The translations under genes were made by a program, and so were the position numbers. The notes beneath the pieces were generated by a model. It was given only the letters and a program-made list of their open reading frames with translations, was not told where the DNA came from and made no database searches. A stretch of 63,235 nucleotides of DNA. Source: Pseudoalteromonas luteoviolacea (GTDB taxonomy: Bacteria > Pseudomonadota > Gammaproteobacteria > Enterobacterales > Alteromonadaceae). Where the stretch lies: NCBI RefSeq assembly GCF_018100925.1, contig NZ_JAGJEH010000021.1:1-63235 (forward strand), written 5' to 3'. This document shows positions 35,420 to 43,947 of the stretch, in pieces (the stretch's first letter is position 1; each line of letters starts with the position of its first letter).

Positions 35420-35722
35420 ATGGCGCAAAGCGCCGAGAATGCAGAAGCTTTGCTAAAGCTTATGGCCAACAAAAATCGCTTAATGATATTGTGTAGTTTG
35501 CTACAACAAGAAATGAGCGTTGGCGAGTTAAATACTCAGGTTCCCTTAGCTCAATCGGCTTTGTCACAGCACTTAGCAGGGCTGCGCAAAGCCAATGTCG
35601 TTGCGACGCGTCGTGATGGGCAGGTCATTTACTATCGCATCATTGATAACAAGGTCACTGCGATTTTGGCCCAGTTGTATCAACTGTTTTGTCAGCCTCA
35701 GCTAGACGAGGAGCCTAGCTAA
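35420..35722 (+). CDS. ArsR-family regulator of the SqrR/BigR persulfide-sensor type
   Basis: Read from ATG 35420 the protein has 100 residues with a winged helix: 'LMANKNRLMILCSLL', recognition helix 'AQSALSQHLAGLRKANVV' and wing 'RRDGQVIYYRI'. Cys25 and Cys91 are 66 residues apart, the same spacing as the two sensing cysteines of SqrR and BigR, and in the same places (the ILC of an early helix and the FC after the wing). The start is uncertain: in-frame TTG 35405 and GTG 35399 are possible; an upstream ATG at 35357 falls inside the operator. Its stop overlaps the RND gene (TAATG). Confidence 0.8.
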   Translation: MAQSAENAEALLKLMANKNRLMILCSLLQQEMSVGELNTQVPLAQSALSQHLAGLRKANVVATRRDGQVIYYRIIDNKVTAILAQLYQLFCQPQLDEEPS

Positions 35723-38700
35723 TGCTTGCAAGAGTAATGACGCAGTTATTAAACAGCCGCATCCCCCTGTTTATTCTAGTGGTGAGCATTGCACTGGGCC
35801 TGTTAGCGTTACATCAAACTGCACGTGAAGAAGAGCCGCAAATAGTCGTGCCTATTCTAGATATTCACGTTGATGTACCAAATATCGCGGCTCCTGAGGT
35901 GACGCGTTTGGTTACTGAACCCTTGGAAAAGTTATTGTGGCAAATTCCAGGTGTTGAGCATGTTTATTCCACGACTGTGTCGGGTAAAACCTCAGTTACA
36001 TTGCGCTTTGAAGTTGGCCAAGATCGCGAGCGAGCGATTCTCAACACTTACACAAAATTGTATGCCAATGAAGATCGCATGCCTCAAGTCGTTGAAAAGT
36101 GGCAAATAAAGCCTGTAGAAGTGGATGATGTAGCGATCTTGATGTTGGGCTTATATAGCGATGACCCCAGTCGTTATAGTGACTTCGAGTTGACTCGTAT
36201 CGCGCAGGAAGTTTCGATACAGCTACAGACGATTGCCGATACCAGTGAGGTGACGGTGCTCACTGGGCGGCAGCGACAAATTCAGGTTGAGCTCAATGCA
36301 AATTCGTTAGCGGCGCATCATACTACACCGCTAGATGTACTGAGTGCGATCCAGCATGCTAATCAGCTGCAGACCGTTGGCAGCTTCGTCGTCGGTGATC
36401 GGCAATGGCAATTGCAAGCAGGTGATGTGTTACGTACCGCCGCTGATCTCGGCCAGTTGGTTGTCAATGTTGTCAATGGCAGACAGATTTACCTAAGCGA
36501 TATTGCCGCTGTGAAAGATGGTCCAAGTGAGCCACTGCATTATCAATGGTTAACCCTAGATGAAAAGCGACGTAACCTACCTATGGTGACGCTAAGTGTG
36601 GCCAAACAGCGTGGCAGTAATGCGGTGACAGTTGCCAAGCAAAGTCTTGCAATGATGGACAAGTTGGACATGGAGTTACTGCCAGCTGGTGTGCATTACC
36701 ATGTGTTGCGTAACTATGGCGAAACCGCAGATGAAAAAGTGAATAACCTGACCGCAAGTTTGGCTTTTGCCATAGTAACTGTGGTGACATTTGTGGGTGT
36801 ATTTCTGGGCTGGCGTCAAGCCCTAGTGATTGGTTTAGCAATCCCTATCTGCTACGGTATAACGCTGATTCTAGGGTATGCATTTGGCTATACCATTAAT
36901 CGAGTTACATTATTTGCCTTGATCTTAGCGCTAGGCCTATTAGTGGACGACCCGATAACTGGCGTAGACAATATGACACGCTTTTTGCGGCGCCTCGGGC
37001 CTAGTCAAAGCGATGCAAAACACACCAAAGCTATTACATCAGCAATGCTTGAAGTTAAAGTACCGTTGTTAACTTCGACGCTGACCATCATAGTCGCATT
37101 TATTCCACTGGCATTTATAACCGGTATGATGGGCCCCTACATGGCGCCAATGGCATTCAATATTCCTGTCAGCGTGATTGTGTCGACCTTGGTGGCTCTA
37201 TTTGTTACACCTTGGTTGGGCAGTAAATTGCTAACTAAAAACACAAATACAACGCCAAAAAGCACACAGGGTTGGTATAGGAAAGTACTAACAACCTTGC
37301 TCTCACAGCCAAAAAAGGCCAAATGGATACTGTGGACTGTGCTGGTGCTTTTTGTCATTAGTGCTTGTTTGCCCCTGCTACGTGCCGTACCACTTAAACT
37401 CTTGCCTTTCGACAACAAGAATGAAGTACAAGTGTTACTCGATATGCCGAGGGGGAGCAGCTTAGAAGCAACAGCAGCGCAGGTTCAGCGCATCCAAGAG
37501 GTGGTTTGGCAGCTTCAAGAAGTGTCGTCTATCGCCGCTTATATCGGACAGCCATCTAGTGTTGACTTCAATGGCATGGTGCGCGGGTATTATCAACGTC
37601 ATGGGAGCCACTTTGCAGAGCTTCGTGTGCTATTGCTTGATAAGCGGCAACGTGTTCATCAATCTCATGCAGTGGTGCTAAGGATGCGACAATTGTTGTC
37701 ACCTCTCGCGACTCACGGCATAAAAATTAAGGTCGTTGAGGTACCACCTGGACCCCCTGTGATGTCCACCTTGGTTGCGGAAGTATATGCCTCAGATATG
37801 TTTACAGACAGAGCAACACATGAAAAATCGGCAACAATATTGGCAAGTAGGCTGGCACAAGAAGCACACGTTACAGAGGTTGATTTAAGTTTGGACCCTC
37901 AAGCGACTCGTCAACGATTTGTATTGGATAAAAGTAAAGCAGCTTTGTCTGGTATTGTAACTCAGGACGTTAATCGAACATTGCAAATAGCCAGTGGAGG
38001 CCTAGTTGCTGGCACATTACATGTACCTTCTGAAGCCACGCCATTAGAAATTGAATTGCAATTACCTTTTATTGAGCGAAATCAGTGGCCAGTGCTCAAT
38101 GCCCTGCAACTACGCGGTCGCGGTGAACTCGCTAAAAACGCATCTGGTCAAGCGCTTGAAGATGCAGCCAAACCTTTGGTGCCATTGGGGGAGTTAGGAA
38201 AATGGCAGTTGGGAGCTGTGGAGCAAGCTATTTATCGAAAAGACTTAAGAGAAGTCATTTATGTCACGGCTGAACTGAACGGTCGCACGCCCGCATCAGT
38301 GATTGCAGACATTGTCAGTGATGAAAATAGAGAAGGTCGGTTGGAGGAGCGAGATTGGCAGCAGCGTACATTTATCAGGAGTGGCTCTGGCATGGGTTGG
38401 CAATTACCACAGGGGATTGAATATCGATTCTCTGGAGAAGGGGAGTGGCGTATTACCGTAGATGTCTTTCGTGATATGGGAATTGGCTTTGCATTTGCCC
38501 TTACTGCGATATTTGTGATCTTACGTTGGCAAACCGCATCGAGTGCTTTGGCTGGCATTATTATGTCGGCCATTCCTTTGACTATGATTGGGATCATGCC
38601 CGGTTTTTGGTTATTGAATCAGTTTGGTGAGCGCACCATTGCCAATGCACCGGAACCTATTTTGTTCACTGCCACAGCTATGATTGGGATGATCGCATTG

Positions 38701-39015
38701 GCTGGGATAGTGGTACGAAATAGCTTAATTTTAGTGGAATATGTAAATCAGCAACGCGCCCAAGGGGTGGAGATTAAAGAAGCGCTTTACCAAGCGGGCG
38801 AAGTACGTATGAGACCAGTGTTGTTAACGGCTGGAACGACCATGCTTGGGAACTTAGTGATCATCTTAGACCCGGTATTTAGCGGATTGGCGCTAGCTAT
38901 TATATTCGGTACATTGGCATCAACGATGCTCTCACTGGTGGTGGTGCCAGTGGTGTACTTCTTGGTATTTTCGAACAACTCACAGCAGGAGAAATCAAAT
39001 GCACTTAGTGAATAA
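35722..39015 (+). CDS. RND-family efflux permease
   Basis: The 1097-residue inner-membrane protein is a resistance-nodulation-division pump with twelve predicted transmembrane helices and two large periplasmic loops. The proton-relay pair is present in 'LGLLVDDPITGVDNM'. It starts at ATG 35722, overlapping the regulator stop by one base, so it is translationally coupled. The adaptor gene follows with a 17-bp overlap. No outer-membrane factor is nearby; a TolC homologue elsewhere is likely. Substrates are unknown; the regulator suggests sulfur-related compounds or electrophiles (inference). Confidence 0.88.
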   Translation: MLARVMTQLLNSRIPLFILVVSIALGLLALHQTAREEEPQIVVPILDIHVDVPNIAAPEVTRLVTEPLEKLLWQIPGVEHVYSTTVSGKTSVTLRFEVGQDRERAILNTYTKLYANEDRMPQVVEKWQIKPVEVDDVAILMLGLYSDDPSRYSDFELTRIAQEVSIQLQTIADTSEVTVLTGRQRQIQVELNANSLAAHHTTPLDVLSAIQHANQLQTVGSFVVGDRQWQLQAGDVLRTAADLGQLVVNVVNGRQIYLSDIAAVKDGPSEPLHYQWLTLDEKRRNLPMVTLSVAKQRGSNAVTVAKQSLAMMDKLDMELLPAGVHYHVLRNYGETADEKVNNLTASLAFAIVTVVTFVGVFLGWRQALVIGLAIPICYGITLILGYAFGYTINRVTLFALILALGLLVDDPITGVDNMTRFLRRLGPSQSDAKHTKAITSAMLEVKVPLLTSTLTIIVAFIPLAFITGMMGPYMAPMAFNIPVSVIVSTLVALFVTPWLGSKLLTKNTNTTPKSTQGWYRKVLTTLLSQPKKAKWILWTVLVLFVISACLPLLRAVPLKLLPFDNKNEVQVLLDMPRGSSLEATAAQVQRIQEVVWQLQEVSSIAAYIGQPSSVDFNGMVRGYYQRHGSHFAELRVLLLDKRQRVHQSHAVVLRMRQLLSPLATHGIKIKVVEVPPGPPVMSTLVAEVYASDMFTDRATHEKSATILASRLAQEAHVTEVDLSLDPQATRQRFVLDKSKAALSGIVTQDVNRTLQIASGGLVAGTLHVPSEATPLEIELQLPFIERNQWPVLNALQLRGRGELAKNASGQALEDAAKPLVPLGELGKWQLGAVEQAIYRKDLREVIYVTAELNGRTPASVIADIVSDENREGRLEERDWQQRTFIRSGSGMGWQLPQGIEYRFSGEGEWRITVDVFRDMGIGFAFALTAIFVILRWQTASSALAGIIMSAIPLTMIGIMPGFWLLNQFGERTIANAPEPILFTATAMIGMIALAGIVVRNSLILVEYVNQQRAQGVEIKEALYQAGEVRMRPVLLTAGTTMLGNLVIILDPVFSGLALAIIFGTLASTMLSLVVVPVVYFLVFSNNSQQEKSNALSE

Positions 39016-40060
39016 AAAGTGGGTCGCGTTGGGTGCATTTGCAGCCTTAGGTATTTTATTGGCCACCTTTTCCGGTGTATTTGATGAGAAACGCAAGCCC
39101 CTGCTGCGTGCCAAACCTGAGCCATATCAGGGGGATCAATATATCGTGCAAGCACAGCCTGTGGCATCGAGTGATATTGTCAGTGCAAGTGTGGTTGCAC
39201 GTGAAAATACGCTCGTTGCGAGTCGGATCTTAGCGCAATTGCAGACACTCGAAGTCCGGGCTGGTCAGTTAGTCAAACAAGGTCAACTATTGGCGACACT
39301 GGACGGTGCAGAGCTGCGTGCGGCATTGCAAGAGATCAGGGCGCAAAGTAAAGCCAATGAAGCTCAATTGCTGCAAGCCAAAAAACAACTGACGCGCAGT
39401 GACGCACTATTTGCTAAAGGTCTTATTGCAAAAAATATTATTGACGAGCGGCAAAGCAAGGTTGATGAATTGGAAGCGCGTCATCTAGCACTGAGCGAAC
39501 AATTAAATGGTGCACAAGTTGCCTTAAGTTACACTCAACTGCGTGCGCCGATAGCAGGTTTGGTCGTAGAGCGATTACAAGAACCCGGCGTTATGCTGAG
39601 CCCCGGCGTGCCGATTGTAGAAATATTTAACCCTGCTAGCTTACAAATTAGCGGTGCAGTGCGCTCAAACTTGGCAGGTCAGCTGAGTATAGGTGAGCCA
39701 TTACAAGTGAAATTAGATGCGCTGGGAAAGTCTGTGATAGGCCACGTCAGTGAAATAGTCCCGGTGGCAGATAGCCTTGCTAGGCAGTTCGAAATAAAAT
39801 TAGACATCACGCCACCGAAGGGAGCAAAACCTGGCATGTATGCGCAAATCACTCTGCCGACTGAGCTTGTATCGAGAGTAGTGGTGCCGCGTCAGCTTGT
39901 CTATCAAACTGGGCAATTGAGCATGGTATATGTCGTTGAACAGGGGATAAAACAAAGACGGTTAATTCGATTAGGGCGACAACTGAATGACAAGGTGGTG
40001 GTGTTATCTGGATTAAAATCGGGAGAGATACTGGCCGTTACGCCCAGTATCTCATCTTGA
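38999..40060 (+). CDS. RND periplasmic adaptor (membrane fusion protein)
   Basis: The 353-residue protein has an N-terminal anchor (about 8-26), a split barrel-sandwich/lipoyl domain ('VASRILAQLQTLEVRAGQLVKQGQLLATLDGAEL' and 'YTQLRAPIAGLVVERLQEPGVML'), a helical hairpin (about 108-165) and a beta-barrel region. This is the HlyD/AcrA adaptor type. AGGAG precedes ATG 38999. It overlaps the pump gene by 17 bp, so stoichiometric expression is likely. Confidence 0.88.
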   Translation: MHLVNKKWVALGAFAALGILLATFSGVFDEKRKPLLRAKPEPYQGDQYIVQAQPVASSDIVSASVVARENTLVASRILAQLQTLEVRAGQLVKQGQLLATLDGAELRAALQEIRAQSKANEAQLLQAKKQLTRSDALFAKGLIAKNIIDERQSKVDELEARHLALSEQLNGAQVALSYTQLRAPIAGLVVERLQEPGVMLSPGVPIVEIFNPASLQISGAVRSNLAGQLSIGEPLQVKLDALGKSVIGHVSEIVPVADSLARQFEIKLDITPPKGAKPGMYAQITLPTELVSRVVVPRQLVYQTGQLSMVYVVEQGIKQRRLIRLGRQLNDKVVVLSGLKSGEILAVTPSISS

Positions 40061-40063
40061 GTA

Positions 40064-40741
40064 CTAGATAAATGAAGCGATCTCATCCAGTGACTTTTTA
40101 ACCAGGGCATGCTCAGGTACTGTAGCATCCTCGGCAGGGTAGCCGGCTATCAGTAGCATGTACGGGCGCTCGTTGTCTTTGTCACGTCGACAAATTTCAG
40201 TTAAAAAGCTCATTGGTTTTGGCGTATGTGTCAAAGTGGCAAGGCCTGCATTGTGCAAAGCTTGGATCAAAAAGCCTGTGGCGATCCCAACTGATTCATG
40301 TACATAATAATTGGTGTTTTTGTCATCAGCGTGGATCCCGCCTTTTTTTTGCGTGAAAATCGCAATAAGCCAAGGGGCATGTTCTAAATAGGGTTTTTGC
40401 GCGTCGGTACCAAGTGGCTTCAGCGCGTCTAACCACTCATCGCCAGCGCGGCCTTCATAGAATGAGCGCTCTAGTTGCTCTGCGGCTTCTCGGATTTGCT
40501 TTTTCACATCACTGCTGTGAATTGCCACAAAGTGCCACGGTTGGTGGTTGGCCCCGCTGGGAGCAAGTCCGGCTGTTTTGATACAGGTTTCAATGATTTC
40601 TTTTGGCACTGGGCGGTCACTAAAGCTACGAATGGTATGTCTGCGCTGCATTAACTCGAAGTTGTCGTCCGCTCTTTGTTGCATTTCTTGTGGAGGGTAC
40701 TCAACAAAATCAGTCAATGGGATATTGTCATGGGCTTTCAT
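40064..40741 (-). CDS. Nitroreductase-fold flavoprotein resembling iodotyrosine deiodinase
   Basis: The 225-residue protein begins its core with 'RRHTIRSFSDRPVPKEIIETCIKTAGLAPSGANHQPWHF', the FMN site of the nitroreductase fold. The lid and following loop carry E91, Y95 and K116, with the same spacing as human IYD E157, Y161 and K182, which hold the amino-acid part of halotyrosine. 'KPYLEHAPWLIAIF' and 'GYPAEDA' also fit IYD. It may reductively dehalogenate halotyrosines, plausible for a marine organism; activity is unproven. AGGAA lies 9 nt before ATG 40741. It converges with the RND adaptor gene. Confidence 0.8.
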   Translation of the reverse strand: MKAHDNIPLTDFVEYPPQEMQQRADDNFELMQRRHTIRSFSDRPVPKEIIETCIKTAGLAPSGANHQPWHFVAIHSSDVKKQIREAAEQLERSFYEGRAGDEWLDALKPLGTDAQKPYLEHAPWLIAIFTQKKGGIHADDKNTNYYVHESVGIATGFLIQALHNAGLATLTHTPKPMSFLTEICRRDKDNERPYMLLIAGYPAEDATVPEHALVKKSLDEIASFI

Positions 40742-40985
40742 GATTGTGGTTCCTAGTTACTTGCTGTGGGTTTTTTATAACTTGTGATTATAAAGGTTTC
40801 AACTTGTTGCGCACTATGGTTAACATAAAGTTTCCATAACAGTGGCAAAATATGTTTACTATCTGTTAGGTGAGATGAGCATAATAACGAGTGTGTATAT
40901 TGGCTATAATAACTGCAAACTCTGATTTACTCCTATGCTTAGGTACAATTATGCGTGATGTATCTGATAGTGAAGGATAAAAGCC

Positions 40986-41651
40986 ATGTATCAACACAAA
41001 TGGGTTTCAGGAGAAACCGTGCAACTTCCAGTTGGAAAAGCTGTATGTATTGGACGTAACTATGTTGCGCATGCAAAAGAGCTCAATAATCCTGTACCAG
41101 AATCACCTCTATTGTTTATCAAGCCAGCCAGTGCTTTTTGCGATTTTGCTCCAGCGATTACGATAAATGAGCAGCTAGGTAGGCACCATTATGAAGCTGA
41201 GCTCGTCTTATTGGTTGGTAAGACACTAGATGCCAATAGTAAAGATCCGCTTGCACATATCGCAGGTATCGGGTTGGGTTTAGATTTAACATTACGAGAT
41301 CTGCAGTCGCAGTTAAAACGACAGGGCCACCCGTGGGAGCGCGCAAAAGCATTTGATGGCAGTGCCAGTTTAACGCCATTTTTGCCAGTCACTGAAGATG
41401 AGTTGAAATTGCCATGGCAATTTCAATTTTGGCAAAACGACCAACTGAAACAATTAGGCGAGACTGACAACATGATTTTTAAGTTGCCCCTTCTGTTACA
41501 AGAGATCTGTCGCTACTTTACTCTACAGCCAGGAGATATCGTTATGACAGGCACACCGCAAGGTGTTGGGGAGCTCAATATTACAGATACACTGGCGCTG
41601 CAATTAGGCGACGGCGAGCGGGTGTGTAGTCAGGTGCAAAAACGTAGTTAA
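40986..41651 (+). CDS. FAH-family hydrolase/isomerase
   Basis: The 221-residue protein is of the fumarylacetoacetate-hydrolase superfamily (YcgM/FAHD1-like). 'CIGRNYVAHAKELNN', 'PLLFIKPASA' and the metal-binding 'HYEAELVLLVG' are present, as is the C-terminal 'GDIVMTGTPQGVG'. FAHD1-type members act as acylpyruvate hydrolases or oxaloacetate decarboxylases. GAAGGA precedes ATG 40986. The exact substrate is not decidable. Confidence 0.87.
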   Translation: MYQHKWVSGETVQLPVGKAVCIGRNYVAHAKELNNPVPESPLLFIKPASAFCDFAPAITINEQLGRHHYEAELVLLVGKTLDANSKDPLAHIAGIGLGLDLTLRDLQSQLKRQGHPWERAKAFDGSASLTPFLPVTEDELKLPWQFQFWQNDQLKQLGETDNMIFKLPLLLQEICRYFTLQPGDIVMTGTPQGVGELNITDTLALQLGDGERVCSQVQKRS

Positions 41652-41753
41652 CATCATTTGGCCGTTTTTAAAGCATGGAAGATAATTTGCTGGACTCGAT
41701 ACGCAGCATGAGCTTAGGCTATTGAGGTGAATTTACGGATATCAGGAAAATGT

Positions 41754-42941
41754 ATGAAAACTAAGTCATTAGGAACCCCTTTTAGCGCCACTGCGTGTAA
41801 GGTATTGTTTTGCGGTGGCGGTGAGCTTGGCAAAGAAACGGTGATTGAGTTTAAGCGGCTCGGTGCCGAAGTCATCGTCTTAGATCGTTATGACAATGCG
41901 CCAGCGATGCAAGTCGCGGATAGGAGTTACACCTTGTCGATGCTAGATGGCGATAAGTTGGCAGCAATCATCCGTGCAGAGAAGCCTGACTACATAGTGC
42001 CTGAAATAGAAGCTATTGCAACGGGGACTTTAGTTGAACTCGAAGGTGAAGGGTTTACAGTGGTACCCACAGCAAAAGCAACGCAATTGACCATGAACCG
42101 TGAAGGGATCCGTCGACTTGCAGCCGAAGAGCTTGGCTTGGCGACCTCCCCATATCAGTTTGTCGATAATTTAGCTGATTTTACAGCTGCAATTCATCAG
42201 ATTGGTATGCCATGTGTGGTGAAGCCGATCATGAGTTCTTCTGGGAAAGGGCAGAGCGTGGTGAAAACTGATGCCGATATTGACGCGGCATGGACATATG
42301 CGCAGCAAGGCGGCAGAGCTGGTCAAGGACGTGTTATTGTTGAAGGTTTTGTTGATTTTGACTATGAAATCACACTGTTGACGATCCGCCATATTCAGGG
42401 TACTAGCTATTGTGCGCCAATAGGGCATGTACAAGCGGGTGGCGATTATCAGCAAAGTTGGCAACCCCAGGCAATGAGCGAAGTTGCGCTTGCGCGCAGC
42501 AAAGAAATTGCGTGCAAAATCACAGAAGCGCTTGGTGGTCGGGGCTTATTTGGTGTTGAACTCTTTATCAAAGGTGATGAAGTGTATTTCAGCGAGGTCT
42601 CGCCACGGCCCCATGATACCGGCATGGTCACGTTAATATCACAGGATTTGAGTGAGTTTGCCCTGCATGCACGCGCAGTCTTGGGGCTTCCTATCCCGAA
42701 TATTCACTTTCACGGCCCGTCTGCATCCAGTGTCATTTTAGTAGAAGGTGAGTCCAAACAATTGCAGTTTGGCAATTTAAGCCAAGCGCTGGCTGAGCCA
42801 AACACTGACTTACGACTCTTTGGTAAGCCGGATGTTCAAGGAATTAGGCGTATGGGTGTTGCGTTAGCACGGGATACCCACATTGAGCAGGCCGTTGAAA
42901 AAGCAAAAAGAGTCAGCGCTGCGGTGGAGTATTCTTTGTAA
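41754..42941 (+). CDS. purT: Formate-dependent GAR transformylase PurT
   Basis: The 395-residue ATP-grasp enzyme forms formyl-GAR from GAR, formate and ATP in purine synthesis. It shows 'LFCGGGELGKETVIEFKRLG', 'VKPIMSSSGKGQSVV' and 'FGVELFIKGDEVYFSEVSPRPHDTGMVTL'. ATG 41754 follows AGGAAAA and gives the standard length; a GTG at 41727 would add 9 residues. A short hairpin follows at 42953-42968. Confidence 0.94.
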   Translation: MKTKSLGTPFSATACKVLFCGGGELGKETVIEFKRLGAEVIVLDRYDNAPAMQVADRSYTLSMLDGDKLAAIIRAEKPDYIVPEIEAIATGTLVELEGEGFTVVPTAKATQLTMNREGIRRLAAEELGLATSPYQFVDNLADFTAAIHQIGMPCVVKPIMSSSGKGQSVVKTDADIDAAWTYAQQGGRAGQGRVIVEGFVDFDYEITLLTIRHIQGTSYCAPIGHVQAGGDYQQSWQPQAMSEVALARSKEIACKITEALGGRGLFGVELFIKGDEVYFSEVSPRPHDTGMVTLISQDLSEFALHARAVLGLPIPNIHFHGPSASSVILVEGESKQLQFGNLSQALAEPNTDLRLFGKPDVQGIRRMGVALARDTHIEQAVEKAKRVSAAVEYSL

Positions 42942-42952
42942 ATCATAGAAAT

Positions 42953-42970
42953 AGGGCCGTTAGGCCCTTT
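42953..42970. terminator. Hairpin between purT and porin gene
   Basis: AGGGCC (42953-42958) pairs with GGCCCT (42963-42968), loop GTTA, followed by TT. It is short but lies between two converging genes. Confidence 0.5.
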
Positions 42971-42990
42971 GAGTTGCAGCAAAAATCAAA

Positions 42991-43677
42991 TTACAAATCG
43001 AAGTCGACAGCGTAACTGACATAAACTTTAAGATCGTCGTCGGCGTCGAGATCGGTTTTGACTAGGCCAAATGTGTAACCATCTTTACTTAGGTTGACCC
43101 CATAATCCATATAGCTGTCATCTTCTCCTGTCCACTCCATGACCGTATCTCCCCGTGAGTTTCCGATATGCAATCCAAGCTCAGCGCTTTTGAATACCGG
43201 AAATGTGGCATTGAGTTCAAGATAGAGCATATCTTCTTCTGTGCTGCTACCTGATTGGGCATGGGTCAAATAACTGGCTTTAAAACTGAGATTGCGCCAG
43301 CCTAGAGAAGTATAAACTTCACCAAAGTCGATATCACCTGCAGCATCTGGGTAAGCATAGTGAATGTAGCCGACATCATAACTTAGCGCTTTGATCTCTC
43401 CGCTAAACCCCAAATAAAAATCTAGTTCGTAACTGGTGCTAGAAGTCTCACCAAAGTCTACATTAGATGCCCACGTTCCAAGGTAAAATCCAGAGTCATT
43501 GCTGTAATCGAGGCCACCAGATACAGCCGCGCCATCATCAGATTGCGTGATCCCACGCCAAAAATAATTTGAGCTGGCAGCAGCATTGGCTGAAATAGTA
43601 TGGCCACTGGCAGCTAGGGCATTGCTAGAAAGTAATACTAAGCACGTACCCAATAAGAAAGAAGCTTTGTTTGTCAT
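42991..43677 (-). CDS. TorF-family putative outer-membrane porin
   Basis: The 228-residue protein has a signal peptide (1-22, ending ALA) and repeated aromatic-alternating beta strands ending in a terminal phenylalanine-rich strand (VSYAVDFDL), the plan of an outer-membrane barrel. 'SSNYFWRGITQSDDGAAVSGGLDYSN' is the N-terminal signature of TIGR02001/TorF. The channel substrate is unknown. GGAACC lies before ATG 43677. Confidence 0.85.
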   Translation of the reverse strand: MTNKASFLLGTCLVLLSSNALAASGHTISANAAASSNYFWRGITQSDDGAAVSGGLDYSNDSGFYLGTWASNVDFGETSSTSYELDFYLGFSGEIKALSYDVGYIHYAYPDAAGDIDFGEVYTSLGWRNLSFKASYLTHAQSGSSTEEDMLYLELNATFPVFKSAELGLHIGNSRGDTVMEWTGEDDSYMDYGVNLSKDGYTFGLVKTDLDADDDLKVYVSYAVDFDL

Positions 43678-43907
43678 AATGGTTCCTATATGGCACAGAA
43701 TAAATCATTTTTTAATACGAGTACCATTGAGAGAATTGTTTAACCCTGTGTTCAATGGCAACCCAAGCATCGCAAGCTCTGCGCCAACCTAAATAGGACA
43801 GAATGAATATTGATTAGGTAGTTGAAATTAATGGTGATAAACCAAAGTGCCGATAGCGCTGTTGGTGGGAAAGGTTATGCTGTGTGCACATCCTTGGTGC
43901 GCAATAG

Positions 43908-43938
43908 CATAGCCTGCACTGTTATTATGCAGGCTATG
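43908..43938 (-). terminator. Hairpin after unknown 388-residue gene
   Basis: CATAGCCTGCA (43908-43918) and TGCAGGCTATG (43928-43938) are perfectly complementary over 11 bp with a 9-nt loop, 10 bp beyond the stop of the gene at 43948-45114. It lacks a U-run. Confidence 0.5.
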
Positions 43939-43947
43939 TCCTCAGAA

